NCBI RefSeq assembly: GCF_000719555.1
Contig: NZ_JOGX01000091.1
Location: 1 to 22,449, forward strand
DNA: 22,449 nucleotides
Reading direction: 5' to 3'
From: Streptomyces sp. NRRL F-5727
Lineage (GTDB): Bacteria > Actinomycetota > Actinomycetes > Streptomycetales > Streptomycetaceae
The notes below the pieces were generated by a model, which made no database searches, was not told where the DNA came from, and saw nothing but the letters and a program-made list of their open reading frames with translations. This document shows, piece after piece, positions 16,253 to 22,449 of the stretch; within the stretch, counting starts at the first letter, position 1, and every line of letters starts with the position of its first letter. Made by a program: the position numbers and the translations under genes.

Positions 16253-18430
16253 ATGGACCACGCTCTCGAACGCCTGCTCGTCCGGCACACCCTGCGGCTG
16301 CCCGTCCCCGCCGGCCCGGCCGGAGACGGCGCCGCCGCCGCCCTGCGGTTCGACGCCGCGCTGAGGACGGCGGGATTCGCCCTCTCCTCCCCGCTGCTGC
16401 GGGAGCTGTCCGGGCGGCCCGCCGACACCGTGGTCGAGCTGGCCCGGTGGGCGCTGGAGGCGGTCCGCGAGCGGGTCGGCGACCACGTCCGGCACAACTC
16501 CTACTTCATCGACTTCCCCGACAACGTCCCCGACACCCAGGAGTTCTGGCTGTCGTGCGTCCAGAAGGCGCTCGACGACCCCGGGGCCCGGGAGGCCGTC
16601 GAGGCGCAGCTCAGCGCCGGAGTGCTGAACCTGCTGACGCTGCCCGCGTACGGCCGGTACCAGCACACGTACGAGGAACTGCTGGCGGCGCACGCCGAGT
16701 TGACGCCCGCGAGCAGCGACCGGCTGACCGTGCTGCACCTCGGCGGCCCCCTCGGGGAGGAGATCGGCGCGCTGTACCGGTCCCTGGCGGGGGCGGTGAC
16801 GCCGCTGGGCGAGGAGCACCTGGCCGATCTCGCGGTGCTCGCCGCGCACTGCGCGGACGGGCCGCAGCCGGCCGAGATCCCGGTCCGGGAGAACCGGGCG
16901 GTGGTCAACGCGGCCCGGCTGCGGGCCGGCGCGGCGCCGCTGCTGGACACGGTCACGGACGTGCTGCGGCTCGCGTGCGCGCTGGCGGACGGGGACGTGA
17001 CGCTGCGGGAGCCGACCCGGTTCCGCGCCCTGTCCCGGCCGCTGCGCCGGACCCTGCTGGCCGGCCTCGACGCTGTGGTGGCGGCGGCTCCGGCGAAGCT
17101 GGCGGACGTCGGGCAGCACCGGGAGGCGTGGAAGCGGCTCGGGGAGCGGCTGCATCCGCACGAGTACCCGGCGTGGCCGCACGCGGCGGAGGTCTTCGCG
17201 GTGGCCCGCGGCGAGCTGCGGGCGCCGTCGCTGGACTCCCGGGTGGAGGCGCTGCTCGCGGACGGTGACGCGCCGGGGGCGGCGGAGCTGCTGGCGTCGG
17301 CGGCGCCCGGGCGGCTCTTCCGGGCCCTGGACCGGCTGCTGCGCACCGCGGCGGACGAGGCCGGCCGGGAGGCGGTGCTGGCGGCGGCGGAGCGCGTCGC
17401 GCCGCGGGTGGCGGGCCGGGTGGTGCTGTCGGTGCGGGAGCACCTGCAGAACCGGCACGACGCGTCGGGCGCGCCCCGGCGCCTGTTCGTGAACCGGAAC
17501 GGCACCGCGTGGGTCACGGCGGACACCCGCCGCGACCTGCCGAGGGACGTGCAGCGGCGGCTGCTCGCGCTGCTCGACGGGGAGACCCGGCGGCGGCTTC
17601 CCGCGACCGGGCGCCTGCTGGTCGACCCCGCGATCCTGGACGTGGCGCTGCCGCTCAGCGGACGGGCCTCGTCGGGCGGGTTCGGGGTGCTGCCGCGCGG
17701 TTCGGTCTCGCCGGTCGACGGCGAGCTGCTGCGGTTCTTCATGTACTGGAAGGAGTCCCGGCGCACGACGGACCTGGACCTGTCCGCGCTTCTCCTCGAC
17801 GAGCGGTACGCGACGATCTCCTGGCTGTCGTACACGGAGCTGACCACGGTGGAGGGCCGGCACTCCGGGGACGTCACCGAAGCCCCGGACGGCGCCTCGG
17901 AGTTCATCGAGCTGCGGCTGGGCGCGGTGCGCGGCCCCTTCGTGGTCCCGCACGTGCACGTGTACGCGGGCGAGAACTTCGAGCAGACGGCCGAGTCCTT
18001 CTTCGGGTACATGCTCCGCGAGGGCGAGCAGGGCGGCCGCCCCTTCGAGCCGCGCACGGTCCGGATGAAGTCCGAGCTGCGCGGGCCGGGGCGGGTGGCG
18101 CTGCCGGTGGCCTTCCGGCGGGACGAGGAGGGGCGGTGGCACGCGCACTGGCTCCACCTGTGCCTGCGGGGCACGCCGTCGGACAACCGGGTCGAGGACC
18201 ACCGGGTCTCGCTGGCGGTCCTGCTGCGCGGTGCCGTCGAGCACGTCCCGGTGACGGTCCGTCATGTGGTCGCGCTGCTGCGGGAGTCGGGCGCGGAGGT
18301 CCAGGAGTGGGCCGGCGGCGCGGTGCCGGCGGAACCGGTGACGTACCTCGGCCTGGCCCGCCCCGAGGGGCTGGCGCCGGGCTCGCGGGTCGTCACGCCG
18401 GAAAACCTGCGCGACCTGGTGCCCGCCTGA
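16253..18430 (+). CDS. Conserved protein with a TerD-like C-terminal domain
   Basis: A 725-residue protein with no signal or membrane segment. Residues 1-450 are helical and Leu/Ala/Arg-rich, with a conserved-looking NSYFIDFPDNVPDTQEFWLSC at 82-102. Residues about 475-640 resemble TerD: DLDLSALLLDE at 507-517, RHSGDVTEAPDGASEFIELRL around 536-556 and FEPRTVRMKSEL at 598-609. These correspond to the acidic Ca-binding loops of tellurite-resistance TerD proteins. The layout resembles, from memory, the MXAN_6230/SCO0854 group, which normally has a RING-type zinc finger in the first half; no Cys/His cluster is visible here. The function is unknown. The ATG at 16253 has no ribosome site; CAGCAT 8 bases upstream could be a -10 giving a leaderless message. 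TerD-like proteins are often linked to stress or membrane-associated phage defence complexes, but nothing adjacent supports a specific role. Confidence 0.75.
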   Translation: MDHALERLLVRHTLRLPVPAGPAGDGAAAALRFDAALRTAGFALSSPLLRELSGRPADTVVELARWALEAVRERVGDHVRHNSYFIDFPDNVPDTQEFWLSCVQKALDDPGAREAVEAQLSAGVLNLLTLPAYGRYQHTYEELLAAHAELTPASSDRLTVLHLGGPLGEEIGALYRSLAGAVTPLGEEHLADLAVLAAHCADGPQPAEIPVRENRAVVNAARLRAGAAPLLDTVTDVLRLACALADGDVTLREPTRFRALSRPLRRTLLAGLDAVVAAAPAKLADVGQHREAWKRLGERLHPHEYPAWPHAAEVFAVARGELRAPSLDSRVEALLADGDAPGAAELLASAAPGRLFRALDRLLRTAADEAGREAVLAAAERVAPRVAGRVVLSVREHLQNRHDASGAPRRLFVNRNGTAWVTADTRRDLPRDVQRRLLALLDGETRRRLPATGRLLVDPAILDVALPLSGRASSGGFGVLPRGSVSPVDGELLRFFMYWKESRRTTDLDLSALLLDERYATISWLSYTELTTVEGRHSGDVTEAPDGASEFIELRLGAVRGPFVVPHVHVYAGENFEQTAESFFGYMLREGEQGGRPFEPRTVRMKSELRGPGRVALPVAFRRDEEGRWHAHWLHLCLRGTPSDNRVEDHRVSLAVLLRGAVEHVPVTVRHVVALLRESGAEVQEWAGGAVPAEPVTYLGLARPEGLAPGSRVVTPENLRDLVPA

Positions 18431-18434
18431 GTGC

Positions 18435-18515
18435 TACGGTCTGTTCGGGGCGAGGCCATGAAGGGGCTTCCTTCTCATACTCCTGATGACATAGTCCCTT
18501 CGCTTTCCTCGCCCC
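18435..18515 (+). ncRNA. Candidate small structured RNA, nested stem-loop
   Basis: The 69 bases at 18447-18515 fold as a nested hairpin. The outer stem is GGGGCGAGG (18447-18455) with CCTCGCCCC (18507-18515), 9 perfect pairs. The inner stem is GAAGGG (18460-18465) with CCCTTC (18496-18501), and the loop is 30 bases. The interior is about half A/T in DNA that is otherwise very GC-rich. TACGGT at 18435-18440 would act as a -10 box placing the start at the first base of the outer stem, and a strong terminator follows at 18532. No -35 is clear and the strand is uncertain. I do not recognise a known RNA family; it could also be a 3' UTR structure. Confidence 0.35.
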
Positions 18516-18531
18516 CTCGCGCTTCACCGGT

Positions 18532-18563
18532 GTGGGCCCGGTCCTCAGGAGGACCGGGCCCAC
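18532..18563. terminator. Strong terminator at the end of the RmdA-like gene
   Basis: A perfect 14-bp stem (GTGGGCCCGGTCCT at 18532-18545 with 18550-18563) and a CAGG loop, 12 bases past the stop of the minus-strand gene. Being symmetric it can also stop plus-strand transcription from the TerD-like gene or the candidate small RNA. Confidence 0.85.
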
Positions 18564-18575
18564 CCGCGTGTGTGC

Positions 18576-20759
18576 TCAGACCGCGTCGGCGAGGACCAGG
18601 GAGTGGATGCGGTCCGGGGCGCCGGGGCGGGCGTAGTACCAGCCCTGTGCGGTGTCGCAGCCCAGTTCGCGGAGGCGTTCGGCCTGGGCCGCGGTCTCGA
18701 CGCCCTCGACGGTGACGGCGAGTTCGAGGCTGTGGGCCAGGGAGACGATGCCCTCGACGATCTTCAGGTCGACGGGGTCCACCGGGTGCTGCTGCATGCC
18801 GCGGGTGAAGGAGCGGTCGAGCTTGAGGACGCTGACCGGGAGGCGGCGCAGGTTGGCCAGGTTGGAGTAGCCGGTGCCGAAGTCGTCGAGGGCGATGTCG
18901 ACGCCCATCTCGGCGAGCTGGCGCAGCGGTTTGAGCAGGTCCTCGTCGGCGCCGATGAGCGCGGACTCGGTGACCTCCAGGCAGAGCGCGCGCGGTGCGA
19001 GCCCGGCGCGTTCCAGGACGTCGACGGTGTCGGCGACCAGCCGGGGGTGGTGGAGCTGGGTCGGGGAGAGGTTGACGTTGATCCGGAGCGGGGCGCCGGG
19101 GCCGGGGTCGTCGAGCTGCCAGGAGCGGGCCTGCCGGACGGCCTCCTGGAGGACCCAGCGGCCCAGCGGCACGATGAGGCCGGTGTCCTCGGCGAGCGGG
19201 ATGAAGCGGTCGGGGCCGAGGACGCCGTGCTGGGGGTGGCTCCAGCGGACCAGCGCCTCGGCGCCGTGGACGCGTCCGTCGTCGAGGTGGACGAGCGGCT
19301 GGTACTCGATGAAGAACTCGCCCCGCTCCAGGGCGGTCGGCAGGGCGGTGGTGAGCCCGTGCCGGGTGATGGCCCGGGCGTCGGCCTCGGGGTCGGCGAG
19401 CGCGAAGCGGTTGCCGCCCGCGGACTTGGCCCGGTACATGGTGATGTCGGCGCTGCGCAGCACCTCGGCGGCGGTCCGTTCGCCGGCCGGTCCCTCGACG
19501 ACGCCGAGGCTGCCCCGGACGGTCAGGTCGCGGCCGTCGACGCCGACCGGGGTGGCGAGGGCGGCGAGGATGCGGTCGGCGAGCGCGGTGGCGTCCCGCT
19601 CGCCGCCGGCGGCGGGGCCGGTGGTGAGGGCGACGAACTCGTCGCCGCCGAGCCGGGCGACCATCTCGCCGGGGCCGGTGGCGCACGCCTGGAGCCGGTC
19701 GGCGACCTCGACGAGCAGCCGGTCGCCGACGGAGTGGCCGAGGCTGTCGTTGATGGCCTTGAAGCCGTCCAGGTCCAGGTAGCAGAGGCCGAAGCGGCTC
19801 TCCTCGCCGTCCGCGCCGGGGGCCAGCGCCTTCTCCAGGCGCTCGAAGAAGAGGGTCCGGTTGGGCAGTCCGGTGAGGGCGTCGTGGGTGGCCTCGTACC
19901 GCAGGCGCAGATGGAGCAGGCGCCGTTCGGTGATGTCCTCCATCAGCGCCAGCTGGTACTGCGGCAGGCCCTGGGCGTCGCGGAGCAGCGAGACGGTGAG
20001 GTTGGTCCACAGGACCGTGCCGTCGCTCCGGTAGTACGGCTTCTCCACCCGGTACTGCTCGCGTTCGCCGCGCACCAGCTCCTCGTAGAGCCGCCAGACG
20101 TGCGGCCCGTCCTCGGGGTGCACCCACTCGCTGACGTTGCGGCTGCGGACCTGCGCCTCGACTCCGCCGAACATGCGGGTCATGGTGTCGTTGATCTCGA
20201 CGATCCGCCCGTCGAGGTCGGCGATGCCGATGCCGATGGCGGCCCCGTCGAAGACGGCCCGGAAGCGGCTCTCGGTGGCGTGCAGGGCGATCTCGGCGGC
20301 GCTGCGGGCGGAGAGCGCGGAGCGGGCGATGGCCTCCTGCTCGGCGCGGGTCCGCTCGCGCAGGGCCTGGGCGTAGCCGGTGGCCATGGCGTGCTGGAGG
20401 CGGGCGCAGCGGGCCCGCAGCTCCTCGCCGGTGAGCTCGGGGTCCGTACCGCAGTAGAGGACCAGGTACGAGTCGACGACGCCGAGGCTGCGGCCGAGCG
20501 CGTCCGGGTCGGTGCAGTGGGCGTCGACCAGGCCGGCGCCGGCCCGCTGGGCGGGGGCGGTGTCGAAGGGCCGGGCGAGCAGCGCGTCGCACAGCAGACG
20601 GGCGAGCGGGAGGAGATGGCCCTCGAACTCGGTGCGGGTGAGGGAGGTGGCGGTCACCGGGAAGATGGCCCGGCCCCAGATGGTGACGAACCGCCTGAGT
20701 CTGTCCTCCGGGCCGTCGGCTTCCGCGGTGTTGCCGGACGGCTGCGACGGCACCTTCAC
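18576..20759 (-). CDS. rmdA: PAS-GGDEF-EAL cyclic-di-GMP protein, RmdA-like
   Basis: A 727-residue soluble protein. Residues 1-160 are an N-terminal helical region ending in a coiled-coil-like stretch, followed by a PAS/PAC sensor at about 163-280. The GGDEF domain (about 285-455) has an intact GGDEF at 371-375. The EAL domain (about 465-720) has EALVRW at 501-506, the metal-site DDFGTGYS at 625-632 and a terminal QGWYYARP. Both catalytic motifs are intact. The product-inhibition RxxD site is missing before GGDEF (PGEM is found there). From memory, architecture and lack of membrane helices match Streptomyces RmdA, a phosphodiesterase controlling aerial development. The GTG at 20757-20759 overlaps the stop of the upstream methyltransferase in GTGA. 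The name rests on domain order and context, not on an alignment. Confidence 0.85.
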   Translation of the reverse strand: MKVPSQPSGNTAEADGPEDRLRRFVTIWGRAIFPVTATSLTRTEFEGHLLPLARLLCDALLARPFDTAPAQRAGAGLVDAHCTDPDALGRSLGVVDSYLVLYCGTDPELTGEELRARCARLQHAMATGYAQALRERTRAEQEAIARSALSARSAAEIALHATESRFRAVFDGAAIGIGIADLDGRIVEINDTMTRMFGGVEAQVRSRNVSEWVHPEDGPHVWRLYEELVRGEREQYRVEKPYYRSDGTVLWTNLTVSLLRDAQGLPQYQLALMEDITERRLLHLRLRYEATHDALTGLPNRTLFFERLEKALAPGADGEESRFGLCYLDLDGFKAINDSLGHSVGDRLLVEVADRLQACATGPGEMVARLGGDEFVALTTGPAAGGERDATALADRILAALATPVGVDGRDLTVRGSLGVVEGPAGERTAAEVLRSADITMYRAKSAGGNRFALADPEADARAITRHGLTTALPTALERGEFFIEYQPLVHLDDGRVHGAEALVRWSHPQHGVLGPDRFIPLAEDTGLIVPLGRWVLQEAVRQARSWQLDDPGPGAPLRINVNLSPTQLHHPRLVADTVDVLERAGLAPRALCLEVTESALIGADEDLLKPLRQLAEMGVDIALDDFGTGYSNLANLRRLPVSVLKLDRSFTRGMQQHPVDPVDLKIVEGIVSLAHSLELAVTVEGVETAAQAERLRELGCDTAQGWYYARPGAPDRIHSLVLADAV

Positions 20760-21568
20760 GCCTTGAGCCCCACACCTGCGAAGCCGGAGAAGGCGTACGG
20801 ATCCTCCTCCTCGGCCGGGGAGTCCGGCCGCCAGTGGGGCATCGAGACGAGCCCGGGCTCGACGAACGCGGTGCCGTCGAAGAAGCGGGCGATCTCCTCC
20901 CGGGAGCGCATCACCAGCGGGCTGCGGGTGGTGCGGTACACCTCGACGGTGCCGCCGGCGCGTTCCTGATCCACCGGGACGCCCTCGTACGAGGCGTGGG
21001 TGACGACCAGGAGGCTGCCGGGGGCGAGCGCGTCGAGGAGTTCGGCGACGGCGTCCCGCGGCCGGTCGGCGTCCTCCAGGAAGTGCAGGACGGCGACGAG
21101 CAGCAGGGCGACCGGCCGGTCGAGGTCGAGCAGACCGGTGAGCTCGGGGCTGCCCAGGATGTCGGCCGGCTTGCGGAGGTCGGCGGGGACGACGACGGCG
21201 CCGTCGACGCCCTCCAGGACGGCCCGGCTGTGGGCCACGGCCACCGGGTCGTGGTCGACGTAGACGACCCGGGCGGCGGGGTCGGCGGCCTGGGCGACCT
21301 CGTGCACGTTGCCGAACGTCGGTATGCCGGAGCCGATGTCGAGGAACTGGGTGACGTCGTTGTCGACGGCGAAGCGGACGGCGCGGCGCATGAACGCCCG
21401 GTTCGCCTGCATGATCTTGGGGAGGCCCGGCATGAACTCCATGGCCTTGCGGGCCGCTTCCCGGTCCACTTCGAAATTGTGCGAGCCGCCCAGATAGAAG
21501 TCGTACATACGGGACACGCTCGGCACCGAAATGTCGATACCCGGCGGAGCCCAGGCGGGACGCTCCAT
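20756..21568 (-). CDS. DUF574-type SAM-dependent methyltransferase
   Basis: A 270-residue protein of the Methyltransf_19/DUF574 family, expanded in Streptomyces. Hallmarks are the N-terminal PSVSRMYDFYLGGSHNFEVDRE at 16-37, the SAM-binding motif FLDIGSGIPT at 75-84, an acidic VYVDHDP at 102-108 that should hold the ribose, and VALLLVAVLHFLED near 153-166. The start at 21566-21568 is chosen because GGAG lies 6 bases upstream; an earlier in-frame ATG lacks a site and adds 42 non-conserved residues. The substrate is unknown for nearly all members. The stop overlaps the RmdA-like start, so the two are one transcriptional and translational unit, an unusual partner for a c-di-GMP enzyme. About 480 non-coding bases lie upstream. 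Confidence 0.88.
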   Translation of the reverse strand: MERPAWAPPGIDISVPSVSRMYDFYLGGSHNFEVDREAARKAMEFMPGLPKIMQANRAFMRRAVRFAVDNDVTQFLDIGSGIPTFGNVHEVAQAADPAARVVYVDHDPVAVAHSRAVLEGVDGAVVVPADLRKPADILGSPELTGLLDLDRPVALLLVAVLHFLEDADRPRDAVAELLDALAPGSLLVVTHASYEGVPVDQERAGGTVEVYRTTRSPLVMRSREEIARFFDGTAFVEPGLVSMPHWRPDSPAEEEDPYAFSGFAGVGLKA

Positions 21569-22049
21569 CAATGTCTCCAACAAGTCGCCATGGGGGATGC
21601 GGCCCGGTGTTCGCGGCCGTGTTCGAGGTGAGGCTACTGATCGCCCGCCGAGAGAGCGAGGGGAAACGGAAATTAGCGGTCCGTTCTTGGTCACACGCCT
21701 TTGGCACGTGCGCGCGGAACGAAGAGTTCACGCCTTCAGGTCGTGCACATTCACGTGCATCTGATCGTGCGTCGGCTCCTCGGCGGCCCGCGGCCCGCCG
21801 CGTGCGCGGCCTCCGCACCGCCCGTACCTCGGCGGTCGTTCCGGCGGGCCCCGGACCGCCGGACCGCAATCCGCCGAAGGACCGGGAGACCGGCGGGGCG
21901 ACAACCGGACAGTTCCGCCGAACGGACCCGCGCCGACACCCGTCGGCCATTTTCTCCCCCCTCCGCACCGGAAAACGTCAAATCGCGCAACGCGAGATCC
22001 CCACCATCCGGGGAATCCGCTCGCATTCGGGCCCTGGTTCGGCGTCCAT
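21569..22049. other. Long divergent intergenic region with a cluster of dyads
   Basis: About 480 bases without a credible gene, between the methyltransferase and the secreted protein. A cluster of short inverted repeats lies at 21705-21760: CACGTG at 21705-21710 and again at 21752-21757, GAAC-N5-GTTC at 21717-21729 and TGCAC-N6-GTGCA at 21744-21759. A further TCGCG-CAA-CGCGA is at 21983-21995. AT-richer stretches at about 21660-21690 and 21945-21985 are likely promoter areas. No consensus -35/-10 pair is convincing. Confidence 0.5.
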
Positions 22050-22449
22050 GTGTTCAAGCTCTTCGGCGTGTCTCTGTACGGATCACCCCTCACGCGGTCG
22101 CTGGCGGCCGCCGCGCTGGTGTGGCTGCTCGCCGCACCCGCGCCGGCGGCCGCCGACTCCTGCGCCTACGCCACGGTCGGGCCGGACGGCTCGCACACCT
22201 CCGTGGCGGTCGTCGGCCCGGGCGCGTGCTCCCCGTCTCCGAAACCCGTCCCCCCGGTCCCGACCAAACCGCCCGGCGTCCACCCCGCACCCAGGCCGCC
22301 GACGAAACCGCCCGGCGTGCGCCCCGTACCGCGGCCGCCCACGAAGCCGCCCGGCGTCCACCCCGCGCCGAAGCCGCCGCCCCCGGCGCCCGCCCCCGCG
22401 CCGCCGCCCGCCGCCACCCCGGCGCCGCCGCCGACCCCGGCCCCGGTCC
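22050..22449 (+). CDS. Secreted proline-rich repeat protein, 5' part
   Basis: The frame is open to the right edge (133 codons). GTG at 22050 is the first start after a long stretch without one; a GTG at 22068 is also possible, and neither has a clear ribosome site. Residues about 15-37 are a Sec signal peptide: basic TR, then a long hydrophobic LAAAALVWLLAAP, with likely cleavage at AAA before DSCAYA. A short region with two cysteines (DSCAYATVGPDG and GPGAC) may form one disulfide-bonded turn. From about residue 63 the protein becomes Pro/Lys/Ala-rich with three 13-residue repeats of TKPPGVHPAPRPP type. This suits an extracellular or cell-wall protein with an extended stalk; any functional or anchoring domain would be beyond the window. 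I do not recognise the family. Confidence 0.7.
   Translation, partial: MFKLFGVSLYGSPLTRSLAAAALVWLLAAPAPAAADSCAYATVGPDGSHTSVAVVGPGACSPSPKPVPPVPTKPPGVHPAPRPPTKPPGVRPVPRPPTKPPGVHPAPKPPPPAPAPAPPPAATPAPPPTPAPV
22262..22378. repeat. Three tandem 39-bp coding repeats
   Basis: Units at 22262-22300, 22301-22339 and 22340-22378 encode 13-residue Thr-Lys-Pro-Pro-Gly-Val blocks ending in Pro-Pro. They keep frame and differ mainly at His/Arg and Arg/Lys positions, as expected for an extended proline-rich spacer that can vary in length. Confidence 0.85.

Noticed and set aside
18262..18459. 65-residue minus-strand frame starting inside the structured intergenic segment
   Set aside because: An AAGGAAG-like sequence precedes it, but nearly all of it is antisense to the TerD-like gene and its Ser/Arg/Thr composition is shadow-like.
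18431..18575. Known c-di-GMP or 6C-type RNA
   Set aside because: The segment lacks the C-run loops of 6C RNA and I see no c-di-GMP riboswitch core; only an unnamed structured candidate is supported.
20760..21968. Extended start of the RmdA-like frame, up to 1130 residues
   Set aside because: The extra residues overlap the methyltransferase gene in another frame and are Arg/Pro-rich shadow; the GTGA overlap at 20756-20759 gives the natural start.
21728..22093. 121-residue minus-strand frame in the long intergenic region
   Set aside because: Arg/Gly/Pro-rich with no motif and no good ribosome site; probably chance reading in GC-rich DNA.

Overview
The window is high-GC actinobacterial DNA. 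Strong third-position G/C, GTG and TTG starts, many apparently leaderless promoters, a DasR-like operator, an RmdA-type c-di-GMP protein and a DUF574 methyltransferase all point to Streptomyces or a close relative. Most long open frames opposite the genes are codon-bias shadows. I count 15 complete or nearly complete protein genes plus one partial gene at each edge.

Layout. 1-1034 (minus): the end of an ornithine-lipid type pair, an OlsB-like N-acyltransferase translationally coupled (GTGA) to what looks like the N-terminus of an OlsA/PlsC-like acyltransferase running off the left edge. 1210-2460 (minus): a DasA-like sugar-binding lipoprotein with no permease beside it and a promoter carrying two DasR-type palindromes. 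2748-2963 (plus): dodecin, followed by a 19-bp tandem repeat and a palindromic terminator. 3116-8364 (minus): a compact branched-chain amino-acid type ABC operon, livJ-like binding protein, a single 905-residue LivH-LivM-LivF fusion, livG, then a small HAD phosphatase. 8535-10898 (plus): a short class II UvrA divergent from the liv operon, with a 34-bp palindrome between them. It ends on a CTAG shared with the stop of a convergent DUF5701 gene (10895-11578).

11704-15154 (minus): an sdhC-sdhA-sdhB operon of the mycobacterial Sdh1 kind, divergent from a LysR regulator (15252-16157) across a short control region with a T-N11-A box. 16253-18430 (plus): a large protein of unknown function with a TerD-like C-terminal half. 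18447-18563: an unusually low-GC structured intergenic segment that may be a small RNA. 18576-21568 (minus): a methyltransferase coupled by GTGA to a PAS-GGDEF-EAL protein (RmdA-like). 22050 to the right edge: a secreted, proline-rich repeat protein, incomplete.

How the parts relate: most are separate housekeeping or accessory units, not one pathway. From memory, ornithine-lipid genes, a second sdh operon, a LysR gene and rmdA are close together in S. coelicolor. If so, the sugar-binding protein, dodecin, liv, UvrA and DUF5701 block would be a lineage-variable insert in that neighbourhood; this needs a synteny comparison. The observations most worth following are the nested stem-loop segment near 18.45 kb, the liv/UvrA shared operator, the tripartite Liv fusion, the DasR-type promoter of an orphan binding protein, and the 19-bp repeat after dodecin.
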